Assembly: GCF_001553855.1 (NCBI RefSeq)
Contig: NZ_LQWV01000001.1
Location: forward strand, 186,001 to 250,000
DNA length: 64,000 bases
From: Streptococcus gordonii
Lineage (GTDB): Bacteria > Bacillota > Bacilli > Lactobacillales > Streptococcaceae
Direction: 5' to 3'
The notes beneath the pieces are model-generated. The model saw only the letters and a program-made list of their open reading frames with translations, was not told the origin of the DNA and made no database searches. Shown piece after piece: positions 32,995-43,567 of this stretch. The stretch's first letter is position 1, and every line of letters begins with the position of its first letter. The position numbers were made by a program, and so were the translations under genes.

Positions 32995-34032
32995 TTATTT
33001 GCTTTCCAAAGCTACGGTCAATTCGACACAGGCTCCTCCTTGGTCTGGATTGAGCAGGGTCAGACGACCACCGTGCAGGAGAGCTACCTGCTTAGAAAAG
33101 GCTAGGCCGATTCCATGATGGGGATTAGCTGAATTGCGGCTTTGGTCACTCTGGTAAAAGAGTTGTTCTGCTCCCAGCAGCATCTCCTCTGAAAATGCAG
33201 GACCATTGTTCCAGATAGAAAAAACCAACTGGTCCTGCTGCACTGATACCGTTAGCTTGACTTCCTTTTGATCCTGGTCTGCATGTTCAAGCGCATTCAG
33301 TAAGATATTGAGCAAAGCTCGCTTGAGATAGTCCAAATAAATTGACAAAATCAGACTAAGATCACAATCTTCTTGGAGGTAGAAACGATAGCTTTCCTGT
33401 TTGCTGAACAGTGCCCAGTCGTCCTGTAGAAAAGCCAAAAAGTCCCCTAAGGAAAGCTGACTGAACTGATTAGAATCAATCTGAAAAGTCTTAGCGTAAT
33501 CAATCAAAGAGCCACAATACTCTTCCATCTTGTGACTGGCCTGCAAAATCTCAGCAGCATAGTCTGCCTGTGGCTGGCTCAACTGCGCCAACTCCAAGAG
33601 CTCAGCATTCCCTTTAATCACAGTTAGGGGCGTCTTCAAATCGTGCGATGTCGCTGATAGCTGTAAAATCAACTCCTGATTATGATGCTGCTCTCTTTCT
33701 AGAAGACGAGCATTTTCTTGGTGGCTGCTCCGTAAATCGCTATAAACTTCGAGCATTTCCTCGATCCGAAAAAACTGGCTTTGATTTTCTTCTAAAAGCT
33801 TCTTGCTCGTTAGCATTTTTATTTCCCTATCGATTTTTCGGAGCAATTTCAAAATATGATAAAAAGTAATCAGCAGCAAGCTCCCCGCCCAAAAGAACAA
33901 GGTGAAAAGAACGTGATCACTTCCTTGCGTAAATTCATAACCTATAAGCACAAAAATCAAAACATGGAAAAAGACGATTTTTAAACTGGTTGTCCAGACT
34001 AGGCTTTTGAAATTTCGGGTTCTAATTGCCAT
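32995..34032 (-). CDS. Sensor histidine kinase with minimal extracellular loop
   Basis: A 345-residue kinase: two membrane helices (about 12-31 and 41-62) joined by only about ten residues, a coiled segment, HisKA with the phospho-acceptor in SATSHDLKTPLT, and an ATPase domain (LLNILLNALEHA, IWNNGPAF, HHGIGLAFSK). The short loop places it with intramembrane-sensing kinases, which usually read the state of a partner ABC transporter. It overlaps the response regulator by 34 bases and ends the ABC operon. Probable role: detecting an antimicrobial peptide or cell-wall drug. Confidence 0.88.
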   Translation of the reverse strand: MAIRTRNFKSLVWTTSLKIVFFHVLIFVLIGYEFTQGSDHVLFTLFFWAGSLLLITFYHILKLLRKIDREIKMLTSKKLLEENQSQFFRIEEMLEVYSDLRSSHQENARLLEREQHHNQELILQLSATSHDLKTPLTVIKGNAELLELAQLSQPQADYAAEILQASHKMEEYCGSLIDYAKTFQIDSNQFSQLSLGDFLAFLQDDWALFSKQESYRFYLQEDCDLSLILSIYLDYLKRALLNILLNALEHADQDQKEVKLTVSVQQDQLVFSIWNNGPAFSEEMLLGAEQLFYQSDQSRNSANPHHGIGLAFSKQVALLHGGRLTLLNPDQGGACVELTVALESK

Positions 34033-34688
34033 CTATAGCCTACTCCTCTCACTGTCGCGATTGCTTGCAGCCCTTCTTTTTTACATTTTTGACGAATCTG
34101 ATATACGTATTCTGATATGGAGCGAAGCTGTGTTTCTGAGCTTTCTGGGTAAAGTAAGGTGTGCAGGCGTTCAGCTGAAAAGGTCTGCTTGGGATTGCTA
34201 GCTAGTAAATGTAGCAACTTAAACTCTCGCTCTGAAAATTTCAAGACTTTACCAGAACAGGCAACTTCGTAGCGCTCTGGATAAAATTGACAAGAAGCAA
34301 TTTCAGAATATCGCTCCTCACGTCTTTCCTCCCGCCGAAGATGAGCTCTGACACGCGCCAGCAATTCTTTGGTCCCAAAAGGTTTGACAATATAGTCATC
34401 TGCTCCGCGAAAGAGCCCTTCCACCTTGTCCGCCTCCAACTCCTTAGCCGTCAGAAAGATGATGGGACACGAAAGATGAGGACGAATGTAGGAACACAGC
34501 TCAAAACCATTAACAGGCTCCATCATCACATCCAGCAGAATCAAGTCATATCCGACAAAATGTGTCAGCTCTAGCTCTTCTATCCGATCAAGCGTCGTCA
34601 CATCATAAGCATCGAGCTCTAGGACGTTTTTCACTAGCTTCAAAATGCTCCGGTCGTCATCAACCACCAAAATACGATACTGTCTCAT
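33999..34688 (-). CDS. OmpR-family response regulator
   Basis: A 229-residue regulator: receiver domain with D10-D12 and phospho-acceptor D53 in LILLDVMMEP, K near residue 102, then a winged-helix DNA-binding domain (LKFSEREFKLLHLLASNPKQ, LRSISEYVYQIRQKC, VRGVGYRW). The start at 34688 is preferred over 34697 because the family begins MxxYRILVVDDD. A TATAAT lies a few bases upstream, so an internal promoter with an almost leaderless mRNA is possible. It is the partner of the kinase it overlaps. Confidence 0.92.
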   Translation of the reverse strand: MRQYRILVVDDDRSILKLVKNVLELDAYDVTTLDRIEELELTHFVGYDLILLDVMMEPVNGFELCSYIRPHLSCPIIFLTAKELEADKVEGLFRGADDYIVKPFGTKELLARVRAHLRREERREERYSEIASCQFYPERYEVACSGKVLKFSEREFKLLHLLASNPKQTFSAERLHTLLYPESSETQLRSISEYVYQIRQKCKKEGLQAIATVRGVGYRWQLEPEISKA

Positions 34689-34709
34689 GATTTCCATTAT
34701 AGCATACCT

Positions 34710-35432
34710 CTAGCGAACATCTCGTTTCAAGGTTAAGAATGTAGCAGAGCTCCAAACCAAAGCTAACCATAACAGCTGTGTTCCCAGCCCTGATAGATCT
34801 ATTGAATGCTGAAGCCCTTCATACTCAAAAAGATTTAGCGTAGCCAGATCGGGCAGGTATTTTGCTTCCTTGATGAACGTTGCCAATAAACGGCTGAGAC
34901 CAATCAAGAGAGGAAAGAGCACCGACACCGGCACAACCCAAGATTGAAAGAGCAAAGCGAGGCCGCCAGTTAAAAAAGCCAGAAAAAGATTGCTGAGAAG
35001 ACCAAAAAAGTTGTAATAAAGGAATTTCCCCAGTAAGGACCAGCTAAAGTCTAGGTCAAAACGAGCCAGCATAACAAGGAAACAGCTGCCTATCATGATA
35101 CTGTAGAGGATCAAGAGCAGCAAGAACAGAAAAAGGATTTTCCCAGCCAACCAAGCCCTTCTATTTGATACGGTTAGAAAATTCGTTCGCATCCCAGACT
35201 TGACAAACTCCTGGGCAAAATAGAGGGAAGTAAAGATGACGATGACAGGCTGTGCCAGATAGAGGGCATGCAAAGCCTCACTCAGAGCCTTTGTTTGGCC
35301 AACTGCTGTTTGACTGTAGTCAAGATTCATTAGAAAAAATGGAACGACTCCCAGAGCCACCAAGGCTGCACCAAGAGCGAGATAGTAAGAACGGAACTTA
35401 ATCCATTCGCTTCTAAGTAGAGCTTTTATCAT
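34710..35432 (-). CDS. ABC-2 permease, LanG/MutG-like
   Basis: A 240-residue membrane protein with six hydrophobic segments beginning MIKALLRSEWIKFRSYYLALG, a layout typical of lantibiotic-immunity permeases (MutG/EpiG/NisG type). The start at 35432 overlaps the stop of the preceding permease (TGATG); the longer open frame upstream lies inside that gene. It should pair with the other permease and the ATPase as an exporter that removes peptides from the membrane. The family assignment rests on size and gene order. Confidence 0.8.
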   Translation of the reverse strand: MIKALLRSEWIKFRSYYLALGAALVALGVVPFFLMNLDYSQTAVGQTKALSEALHALYLAQPVIVIFTSLYFAQEFVKSGMRTNFLTVSNRRAWLAGKILFLFLLLLILYSIMIGSCFLVMLARFDLDFSWSLLGKFLYYNFFGLLSNLFLAFLTGGLALLFQSWVVPVSVLFPLLIGLSRLLATFIKEAKYLPDLATLNLFEYEGLQHSIDLSGLGTQLLWLALVWSSATFLTLKRDVR

Positions 35433-36220
35433 CAGTATCGCCCTCCTAAATCCGTCTTCAAAAAGCGCAGAGAGGTCATACCGCCGATGACTAGTAACCA
35501 TGCACCAAGTATCAACAGTCCTTGCAAGGGATTGTTGGCATATTGAGAAGTTGGCGTTGCAGCAAACAACTCTCCTGCAGGCTGTGGCAAATAAGCTCCC
35601 CAAGTCGTGTGGGTAGCTAGGTAGTTTCCCAGATTATAGATCTGGGGAACAAGAAAGAGTAAGGGAAGCAACATCGTCCGCCCAAGCAATCCCAATAAAA
35701 ATGACAGGAGACCCAACAATGCAGTAGCTAGTGCCTTCCATAAAAGATGACTCCAGGCAGCTTGATTAAGTAAAATTGGATGTAGCCCTTCTTTTCCTAA
35801 AGCCAAGTGCATGACAATATAGCTCAAATAAATGGACAACAAGCTAATGATGAGTGAAAACAAGCCAAAGGTCAATATTTTCCCCATAAGTAGCTTCAAG
35901 CGGTTATTACAAGCCAATAGACTGGTTCGCAAGCTATGAGACTGAAATTCCGTTGCTCCCAAAATTCCAGCTAAGATGACTAAAACCATACCACCCATAG
36001 AAGCGCCATTAAGACCTAGATATTCCAGCGGATCAATAACTTCTGCCAGACCGGGAACCGTCTCGGGGGTCGCATCTAAACCGATAGACAGATACTGGCG
36101 TCCCTCTAGCCATGACACAACAGGTACCAATAACAGCATAAAGACCACACTTACCCTGAAAGCCTTGGTTGATTGGATTTTCAACCACTCTGAATGCAAT
36201 AAGGACATCGTTTCTTTCAT
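35432..36220 (-). CDS. ABC-2 permease, LanE/MutE-like
   Basis: A 262-residue protein with six hydrophobic segments and an N-terminal LLHSEWLKIQSTKAFRVS segment like that of its neighbour, showing that the two permeases are related. It forms an FEG-type triad with the ATPase upstream (1-base gap) and the second permease downstream. Known LanFEG systems protect producers from their own lantibiotic; no lantibiotic precursor or modification gene is in the window. Confidence 0.8.
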   Translation of the reverse strand: MKETMSLLHSEWLKIQSTKAFRVSVVFMLLLVPVVSWLEGRQYLSIGLDATPETVPGLAEVIDPLEYLGLNGASMGGMVLVILAGILGATEFQSHSLRTSLLACNNRLKLLMGKILTFGLFSLIISLLSIYLSYIVMHLALGKEGLHPILLNQAAWSHLLWKALATALLGLLSFLLGLLGRTMLLPLLFLVPQIYNLGNYLATHTTWGAYLPQPAGELFAATPTSQYANNPLQGLLILGAWLLVIGGMTSLRFLKTDLGGRY

Positions 36221-36221
36221 C

Positions 36222-36929
36222 TTAAACCTCCTCTGTTAAGTCGAAGAAGAGCTCTTCTAAACTATCTGTTCCTTGTAATACATCCTCTAGCGTTCCCTGT
36301 TCGATAATTTGCCCATGATGAATCAAGACTACATCATCTGTTACCATTTGTACCTCAGACAGGATATGAGAGGATAGAAGGACGGTTTTCCCTAAATCAG
36401 CCTGCTGGCGAATGAACTTTCTAAACCACTTAATCCCACTTGGATCCAGTCCATTGGTTGGCTCATCTAATATTAGAAACTGAGGATCACCTAGTAAAGC
36501 TACTGCCAACCCCAAGCGCTGCCCCTCTCCTAGAGATAGGCTTGATAAGAAGTCCTTTTTCTTATGAGTAATTCCAGTCATTTCCAATACCTCATCAATC
36601 CGAAACTTTGGAATGGCATTACTTGCAGCAATAATATGCAGATGGTCATAAACCTTTCGATTTGGCAGACCACCAATACCGTCAAAGGCTGCACCTACCG
36701 TTTTGAGCGGATAAATCATTGACTGATAGGTTTGTCCATCAAAAGTCGCAGTCCCAGAGGTCGCTCGATCTAATCCCAAAAGAATCCTCAAAGTCGAGCT
36801 TTTCCCTGCACCATTATGCCCTAGAAAAGCCGTAATGCGACCACTCCTAGCTGTAAAAGAAATATCCTTTAAAATTTGCTTGTCTCCATATTTTTTAGAA
36901 ACACGATCAATTTTTACAATATGTTCCAT
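36222..36929 (-). CDS. ABC transporter ATP-binding protein, LanF-like
   Basis: A 235-residue ATPase with Walker A GHNGAGKS (37-44), a degenerate signature LSLGEGQ (131-137), Walker B FLILDE (151-156) and the switch histidine in LLSSHILSE. At the Q-loop position the residue is Asp (D83 in VGAAFDGIGG) rather than Gln; LanF proteins are known for Glu there, so an acidic residue fits that group. First gene of the operon ATPase - permease - permease - regulator - kinase. Confidence 0.88.
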   Translation of the reverse strand: MEHIVKIDRVSKKYGDKQILKDISFTARSGRITAFLGHNGAGKSSTLRILLGLDRATSGTATFDGQTYQSMIYPLKTVGAAFDGIGGLPNRKVYDHLHIIAASNAIPKFRIDEVLEMTGITHKKKDFLSSLSLGEGQRLGLAVALLGDPQFLILDEPTNGLDPSGIKWFRKFIRQQADLGKTVLLSSHILSEVQMVTDDVVLIHHGQIIEQGTLEDVLQGTDSLEELFFDLTEEV

Positions 36930-36989
36930 ACTGAACTCCTTTTCTTTATTTGACTTTATTTTACAATGGCAAGTTCAGAAGAAAATCAG

Positions 36990-37020
36990 ACAAGAAAAAA
37001 ACTTGCCTTGCGACAAGCTT
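36990..37020 (-). terminator. Terminator of the folate operon
   Basis: Minus strand AGCTTG-tcgcaagg-CAAGTT stem with a seven-T run, just after the folBK stop. Confidence 0.6.
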
Positions 37021-37026
37021 CTTTTC

Positions 37027-37839
37027 TCATTTTTCGACTGCATCCCAGAGCTGGCGGATGCTTTTTTTCTGCACGGGGTCGACAAAATGTGGAGCGATTT
37101 CCACCAGAGATTGCAAGACAAAAGCCCGCTCAGCCACATAAGGATGAGGAACAATCAAGCTTGGACTGTATATCTCTTCTTGTCCTATGTAAAGGATATC
37201 CAGATCAATCACGCGCGGTCCCCATTTGATCTCCCGCACGCGTCCTAAATCCGCTTCAATAGCCAAGAGCGTCTGCATCAACTCCTCAGGATTGAGCCAG
37301 GTTTCAACTTCAACAACTTGATTGAGAAACGGATCCTGCTCAACTCCACCCCAGGGCTCTGTCTCGATACGACTTGATGCCTGCAAAATCCTTATATTTT
37401 GCTCAGCCATTTTTTCCAAAGCAGCATCCAGATTGGTAGCTGAGCTACCCTGATTGCTACCCAGAGCGACAAAGACTTTCCGCTTTTGACGAACTAGCTT
37501 GACTGAGCATGTGTCCAAAGGTAGAGGAACAGGAGCCCAAGGTTTCTTGACCTCTAAACTGACTTTCTCAACCAGGTAATAGGATTGAAAAATCTTGCCA
37601 ATCAGCTGATAAGCCAGCGTTTCAATCAAATCTTCCTTGCTTTCCTGACACCACTTAACTAGCTCCTGAGCCAGCTCGCCATAGTGGATAGAAGCTGTCA
37701 GGTCGCCTGTTTTGGCAGCCCGAGTCATATCATAGTCCAAAATCAGATCCAGAACAAAACGCTGGCCCAATTCTTTTTCAGCCGCAAAAACCCCATGATA
37801 AGCATAGACTTCCAAATCTTTAATTCTTAACTGATCCAT
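37027..37839 (-). CDS. folBK: Bifunctional dihydroneopterin aldolase / HPPK
   Basis: A 270-residue fusion of FolB (about 1-118: [30 protein letters not shown]) and FolK (about 120-270: [45 protein letters not shown]). It converts dihydroneopterin to 6-hydroxymethyl-dihydropterin and pyrophosphorylates it. The same fusion is SulD in S. pneumoniae. The ATG overlaps the folC end by 20 bases, with GAGG upstream. Confidence 0.95.
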   Translation of the reverse strand: MDQLRIKDLEVYAYHGVFAAEKELGQRFVLDLILDYDMTRAAKTGDLTASIHYGELAQELVKWCQESKEDLIETLAYQLIGKIFQSYYLVEKVSLEVKKPWAPVPLPLDTCSVKLVRQKRKVFVALGSNQGSSATNLDAALEKMAEQNIRILQASSRIETEPWGGVEQDPFLNQVVEVETWLNPEELMQTLLAIEADLGRVREIKWGPRVIDLDILYIGQEEIYSPSLIVPHPYVAERAFVLQSLVEIAPHFVDPVQKKSIRQLWDAVEK

Positions 37840-39154
37840 CTATTTCCTCTTTCTTTGTCAATATATAAGCTCTAACTTGAGCTAAAAAATACAAGGAGCC
37901 AGTAATCAGAAGTACCTCTCGATCCTTATATGCATCTTGTAAATAGCTATCTACATACTGCTTCCAAGGTTGATAGATTAGCTCCATTTGGGAGGCTTGT
38001 CTCTTCATTTCCTCTTCAGAAACTGCTCGCTCATCCGCAAAAGATGTCAATGTGACAGATACATCTGCTTGAGCAAACAACTGCAACATCTCATCTAGTG
38101 CTTTGGTCCGAATACAGGTAAATAAAATCTTCTTATCTTTTGAAGCAAAGCGTTCTTGGAAGGAAGCTAGTAGAGGACTCAAAGCATGCGGATTATGGGC
38201 CCCATCTAAAAAAATCAGAGGTTGGTCCAAAATTTTTTCCATCCTAGCTGGCCAAGCAACTGCTAGAAGTCCACGGCCGATTTCTTCTTTTGTCAGAAGA
38301 GGCAAACCCTTTTGTTGGCAGTATAGATCACAAATCTCAATAGCCAAGGCCGCATTATCTGTTTGATAAGATCCTAGGAGTGATGTTTGGTAAATACTGT
38401 AGTCTCTCCATTTATTTTCCAGTGAAAAGACTTCGCCAGTTTCTTCACTTCCAAGCCAGTCAACCTGATAGGACTGTCCATACAAATATGTTGGAGCCAG
38501 TTTACTTGTTGCCACGCGCTGGATAACTTCCAGGGCTGCCCTATCAATCTTACCAGTGACTATTGGAATTGAAGTCTTGATGATTCCAGCTTTCTGCTCT
38601 GCTATTTCCCCAAGGGTGGACCCCAAAAGAGCCATATGATCCAAACCAATCGTACTAATCGCAGTAAGATCCGGCTGACAAACATTTGTTGAGTCTAGAA
38701 GCCCGCCCATGCCTACCTCTACGATCGACACATCCACTTCTTCCTGAGCAAAATAATCATAGGCCAAGGCCGTGATAATTTCAAACTCAGTCACTCCCTT
38801 GAAAGCCGAATGATGTCCTTGATGGACAAACAAATCTTTATAAATCTGCAAGAGCTGGTTCAACTTTTGATTAGAAATAGCCTGTCCGTTTATAGCAATT
38901 TGCTCATTATAAGAAACAATATACGGAGAGGTAAAGGTTCCAACTCGTAAACCTCTCAACTGAAGAAGTTCTCGAAGAGTCGCAATCGTTGACCCCTTGC
39001 CATTGGTTCCTGCTATATGAATGACTGAAAGTTGCTTATGAGGATCTCCTCGATGAGCCAGCAGGGCTTCCATTCGTTCTAGGCCAAAGTTCGGAGTATC
39101 CGTCCGATAGTTTGCAATCCAGCTCAAATCTGGTTTTTCGTTTCTATCTATCAT
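37820..39154 (-). CDS. folC: Folylpolyglutamate / dihydrofolate synthase
   Basis: A 444-residue Mur-ligase-type enzyme adding glutamate to dihydropteroate or folates. Visible: [13 protein letters not shown] (P-loop), [34 protein letters not shown] (catalytic loop) and [11 protein letters not shown]. Middle gene of folP-folC-folBK, starting one base after the folP stop. Confidence 0.95.
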   Translation of the reverse strand: MIDRNEKPDLSWIANYRTDTPNFGLERMEALLAHRGDPHKQLSVIHIAGTNGKGSTIATLRELLQLRGLRVGTFTSPYIVSYNEQIAINGQAISNQKLNQLLQIYKDLFVHQGHHSAFKGVTEFEIITALAYDYFAQEEVDVSIVEVGMGGLLDSTNVCQPDLTAISTIGLDHMALLGSTLGEIAEQKAGIIKTSIPIVTGKIDRAALEVIQRVATSKLAPTYLYGQSYQVDWLGSEETGEVFSLENKWRDYSIYQTSLLGSYQTDNAALAIEICDLYCQQKGLPLLTKEEIGRGLLAVAWPARMEKILDQPLIFLDGAHNPHALSPLLASFQERFASKDKKILFTCIRTKALDEMLQLFAQADVSVTLTSFADERAVSEEEMKRQASQMELIYQPWKQYVDSYLQDAYKDREVLLITGSLYFLAQVRAYILTKKEEIDGSVKN

Positions 39155-39155
39155 C

Positions 39156-40145
<990 letters not shown>

Positions 40146-40174
40146 TTACTAACATTTTATCATATTTTCCTCAG

Positions 40175-40200
40175 AAAAAAGACGAGAAAATTTCTCGTCA
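40175..40200 (-). terminator. Terminator overlapping the CPBP gene stop
   Basis: Minus strand TGACGAGAAA-ttTTCTCGTC followed by six T; the stem includes the stop codon of the CPBP protease gene. Confidence 0.8.
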
Positions 40201-40863
40201 GGCTTGATTATTTGCAAATAACATGAGGAATATGGCAATTCCATTTCGAAGCATATGGGCCATAATAGACATTTCTAACCTTTCTGTCGTATAGGCTACA
40301 TAGGCAAAGACTGCTCCCATTCCTCCATAAACGATAAAACTACCAATATTAGTCGGACCATGGAAAAGGCCAAAAAGTATCGCACCTATCACAAATCCCA
40401 CCAGTTGATGCTTAGGAAAAAGTTTCTTGGGAATAAAGCCACGAAAAATGACTTCCTCTAGAACTGGAGCTCCAATCACTGTTGCGATAATCATGACAAT
40501 CTGTGGGATCTCACGCATCGCCTCTTGAATTCTCTCTTGATTACGCGGTATGAGCGAGCCCCCTTCCAATCTCATGACAATAAACCCTAAAGCACCGATG
40601 AGAATCGATAGGAAATAAGATAAGGCCAAAAGTCCCACTGAAGACCAACTAAAAAAGCTGAAATCAAATGTGAGGATTCCTTCTCTTTTAGCAAGAAAGA
40701 GCGTTAAAAGAATAATCAGTAGGTACAGAATGATTATTCCACCTACACTAATTGGTGATTGTTTGTCTTCTATATACCTCATTGCAATGAAAGGAACTTG
40801 TGTCAAGACCACTATCACTAACACAATTAAACAATATTTTATTTTTTTTAAATAGAATTCCAT
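40198..40863 (-). CDS. CPBP-family intramembrane protease
   Basis: A 221-residue membrane protein with the CPBP (Abi/CAAX-protease) motifs APVLEEVIFRGFIPKKL, LFGLFHGPTN and MAHMLRNG carrying the conserved Glu-Glu, Arg and His residues. Members process prenylated proteins in eukaryotes; in Gram-positives some serve in bacteriocin self-immunity. It sits between ackA and folP, each with its own terminator, so it is probably monocistronic or expressed by readthrough from ackA. Target unknown. Confidence 0.87.
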   Translation of the reverse strand: MEFYLKKIKYCLIVLVIVVLTQVPFIAMRYIEDKQSPISVGGIIILYLLIILLTLFLAKREGILTFDFSFFSWSSVGLLALSYFLSILIGALGFIVMRLEGGSLIPRNQERIQEAMREIPQIVMIIATVIGAPVLEEVIFRGFIPKKLFPKHQLVGFVIGAILFGLFHGPTNIGSFIVYGGMGAVFAYVAYTTERLEMSIMAHMLRNGIAIFLMLFANNQA

Positions 40864-40880
40864 TTCTTCCCCAATCTAGC

Positions 40881-40910
40881 AAAAAAGGGGGGCTAATGCC
40901 TTAACCCCCT
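40881..40910 (-). terminator. ackA terminator
   Basis: Minus strand GGGGGTTA...TAGCCCCC hairpin then six T, 2 bases after the ackA stop. Confidence 0.8.
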
Positions 40911-40911
40911 A

Positions 40912-42102
40912 TTATTTTTTAAAACGTTCTACATCACGCGCAATGACTAGTTCTTCGTCCGTAGGAATAACTAACACTCTGACCTTTGCTTCTGGTGTTG
41001 AGATATCCCCATATTGCCCATAGACATTCTTTTCTGGATCAATATCACAACCAAACCAAGAAATACCTTCAATAACCAATTTGCGGATGGTTACTGAATT
41101 TTCCCCGATTCCAGCTGTAAAGACAATCGCATCCGCACCATTTAAGACGGCTAGATATTGGCCAATATACTTTTGAATGCGATCTACAAAGATATCGTTA
41201 GCTAATTGAGCCTTGGCATCACCTGCCCGCATCGCTTCATGAATATCACGCATATCGCTTGATTTCTCGGAAACCCCAAGTAAACCAGATTCACGATTCA
41301 AAATTCGGCTGATATCTTCGGGACTTTTAAAATCATCTGTATGTTGCATCAGATAAGGAATAATTGCAGGATCAATGTCACCAGTCCGAGTTCCCATCAT
41401 GACACCACCCAGAGGTGTAAAGCCCATAGAAGTATCAACAGACACACCTTTATCAACAGCCGTAATAGAAGCACCATTACCAATATGACAAGTGATAAGT
41501 TTCAACTCCTCAATCGGTTTGCCCAAAAGTTTAGCTGCTTCATGCGCCACATACTCATGACTGGTACCATGAGCTCCGTACTTGCGGACCTTGTTTTCTG
41601 TATAATATTTCGTTGGCAATGGATAGCGATAAGCTTTTTCTGGCATAGTGGTATGGAAAGAAGTATCAAACACTACCACACTTGTAATGTCAGGCAAAAG
41701 TTCCTTAAAAGCACGAATCCCTGCAGCATTTGCTGGATTGTGAAGAGGTGCCAAGAGAGAGAGTTCTTCAACTTTTTGAATGACCTCTTCATCAACTAGA
41801 GCAGAATCTTTGAAATACTCACCGCCCGCAACGACACGGTGACCTACTCCTGTAATCTCATCAAAAGACGCAATGATATTAAAACGCATCAAATCGTCTA
41901 ACAAAATCTTTACAGCTTGAGTGTGGTCAGTAATATCAAGCACCTGTTTCTCAGTACGACCATCAAATTTTACCGTTGAAATGGAATCTTTCAGTCCAAT
42001 CCGCTCAATCAAACCTTTAGCTAATACTTTTTCTTCTGGCATCAAGTAGAGTTGCCATTTTAAACTAGAACTTCCTGCATTTATTGCGATTGTTTTAGAC
42101 AT
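40912..42102 (-). CDS. ackA: Acetate kinase
   Basis: A 396-residue enzyme interconverting acetyl phosphate plus ADP with acetate plus ATP, the energy-yielding step of mixed-acid metabolism. Signatures: [35 protein letters not shown] and TAGIGENS. Full length. It lies downstream of the comY-methyltransferase block, with its own extended -10 promoter (TGG-TATAAT at 42134-42139) and a cre-like sequence at the predicted transcription start. Confidence 0.97.
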   Translation of the reverse strand: MSKTIAINAGSSSLKWQLYLMPEEKVLAKGLIERIGLKDSISTVKFDGRTEKQVLDITDHTQAVKILLDDLMRFNIIASFDEITGVGHRVVAGGEYFKDSALVDEEVIQKVEELSLLAPLHNPANAAGIRAFKELLPDITSVVVFDTSFHTTMPEKAYRYPLPTKYYTENKVRKYGAHGTSHEYVAHEAAKLLGKPIEELKLITCHIGNGASITAVDKGVSVDTSMGFTPLGGVMMGTRTGDIDPAIIPYLMQHTDDFKSPEDISRILNRESGLLGVSEKSSDMRDIHEAMRAGDAKAQLANDIFVDRIQKYIGQYLAVLNGADAIVFTAGIGENSVTIRKLVIEGISWFGCDIDPEKNVYGQYGDISTPEAKVRVLVIPTDEELVIARDVERFKK

Positions 42103-42113
42103 AATTTACCTCT

Positions 42114-42127
42114 TTTAAGCGTTTTCA
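42114..42127. promoter_or_regulatory. cre-like site at the ackA transcription start
   Basis: Minus strand TGAAAACGCTTAAA matches TGWAANCGNTNWCA at all but one position. It lies just downstream of the -10 at 42134-42139, so it would cover about +1 to +14. Confidence 0.5.
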
Positions 42128-42151
42128 GTTCTCATTATACCAGAATTTTGA

Positions 42152-43105
42152 TCAGTTTTCACTAACTTTGCGCCATTTTTGAAAACTTTCGCGAAAGCGA
42201 GTAATTTCATCATGATTTTGTAGATCTGTCAATGCATAGGCAAAAGGTTCTGCTTTTATATTTTTTTGTTTTTGCAAAACAAAAACCGTCTTAGCCTGAG
42301 AGGCTGATGCAAAGAGTTTTTCTGGCAAAGCAATCATCGCAACCAAGCTGGCATTGTCTTTGAGCCAAGATTTAAGCAAGTCGCTCTGCGGGCTGGTCAA
42401 GAGGTGATTAGGAGCTAAGAAGATAGCATAACCATCAACCTTCAAATACTTTAAAGCTTGCTCCATCAATAGATGATGAGCATAGGTGTGCTCCGTCTGA
42501 CTGGCTACCTGGTAGCGACTGGCAATCTGATCATCCGGATAGTAACCGACAGGCAGATCACTAATAATCAAGTCGCTCTCTTTTAGAACTTGAGGGCGCA
42601 CAGCATCTCCCTGGGCAAAATGGGCTTTTGATCCCATCACTTCTGCAATACTGGCAGATAGGTCAATCAGTAAATCATCAATCTCTAATCCTAGATAATC
42701 AATCTCTTTCCGACTATTATTCAGGATTGTCTCTGCAAGATTTCCGGTTCCGCTCCCCATCTCAAGAAGAGTAATATCTGATGCTACCATCAGCTGGTCA
42801 ATGATGAAAATCAGCAGAAAACCAATGGCATCTGGTGTAAACTGATGATTGGCTTGTAAAGGCTCTGTCTGAGAAGCCTTCATCAGAATGAACTGATAGG
42901 CTCTGCGCCATTCTTCTCTGCTTAACTTTAAGCTCTTCAAGGTCTGATGATTTTTTTTAACGATTTCTAAGTCCGTTTGTCCATCCAAATAGATACCGTT
43001 TTGCTCGATTAAGGCATCATAAAAATTAGTTGAAAGCTTGTTTTGAATGACTTGGACATTTTCTAAAAGGAGCGTATAGGCTTCTTCGATTTTTTCAAAA
43101 TTCAT
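42152..43105 (-). CDS. Class I SAM-dependent methyltransferase (YtxK-like)
   Basis: A 317-residue protein with an N6-adenine-methyltransferase-like fold: SAM motif LLEMGSGTGNLAETIL, acidic loop LGLEIDDLLIDL, and a DLPVGYYP motif in the catalytic NPPY/DPPY position. Streptococcal and Bacillus homologues (YtxK) lie directly after comG/comY genes as here, 30 bases downstream of comYG. Whether it methylates DNA, RNA or protein is not known. It is probably cotranscribed with the comY operon. Confidence 0.87.
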   Translation of the reverse strand: MNFEKIEEAYTLLLENVQVIQNKLSTNFYDALIEQNGIYLDGQTDLEIVKKNHQTLKSLKLSREEWRRAYQFILMKASQTEPLQANHQFTPDAIGFLLIFIIDQLMVASDITLLEMGSGTGNLAETILNNSRKEIDYLGLEIDDLLIDLSASIAEVMGSKAHFAQGDAVRPQVLKESDLIISDLPVGYYPDDQIASRYQVASQTEHTYAHHLLMEQALKYLKVDGYAIFLAPNHLLTSPQSDLLKSWLKDNASLVAMIALPEKLFASASQAKTVFVLQKQKNIKAEPFAYALTDLQNHDEITRFRESFQKWRKVSEN

Positions 43106-43135
43106 AGTTTCCTCCGCTCCTTATCTTATCAAAAT

Positions 43136-43567
43136 TTAATCTTTTTTGCCATTATCGTCTTTGGCTTCCTCTTTTTCACGGGCAGGCTCTGCTTCTTTCT
43201 TTTCTTCTTTTTCCAGTTCAGACTTTTTATCTTTATCCTGATCCTTATCTAACCTGACTGATGGCTCCCTGATAGCAAAGGTAAAATCGTAAGTCCGATC
43301 AGAGATCACTACATTGACAACCAACTGGTCCTTTTCTTTCTGGTATTGACTTTGGCCTTTATTAAAAGAAAATTGTCCACTATCAGCTAGCTTCTGGTCT
43401 TTTGTCAGCAAGGCTATAGCGTAAGCTTCCTGTCTTTCTTGCTGGGCTAAAAGATTACGCTGATGGGCCGTCTGACGATTGAGATAAAACTGCAACAGCA
43501 GACTAAAAACGGCAGCCATAAGCAGGGCATAAAGCATGACCCCAGCCCTAATGTTCTTCTTCAACAC
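43136..43567 (-). CDS. comYG: Competence pseudopilus protein ComYG (ComGG)
   Basis: A 143-residue protein with a pilin-like N-terminal hydrophobic segment ([20 protein letters not shown]) and a highly charged Lys/Glu/Asp C-terminus. It is the last com gene of the operon and overlaps comYF by 20 bases. It is thought to be a minor pseudopilin needed for transformation pilus assembly. Identification rests mainly on position. Confidence 0.85.
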   Translation of the reverse strand: MLKKNIRAGVMLYALLMAAVFSLLLQFYLNRQTAHQRNLLAQQERQEAYAIALLTKDQKLADSGQFSFNKGQSQYQKEKDQLVVNVVISDRTYDFTFAIREPSVRLDKDQDKDKKSELEKEEKKEAEPAREKEEAKDDNGKKD

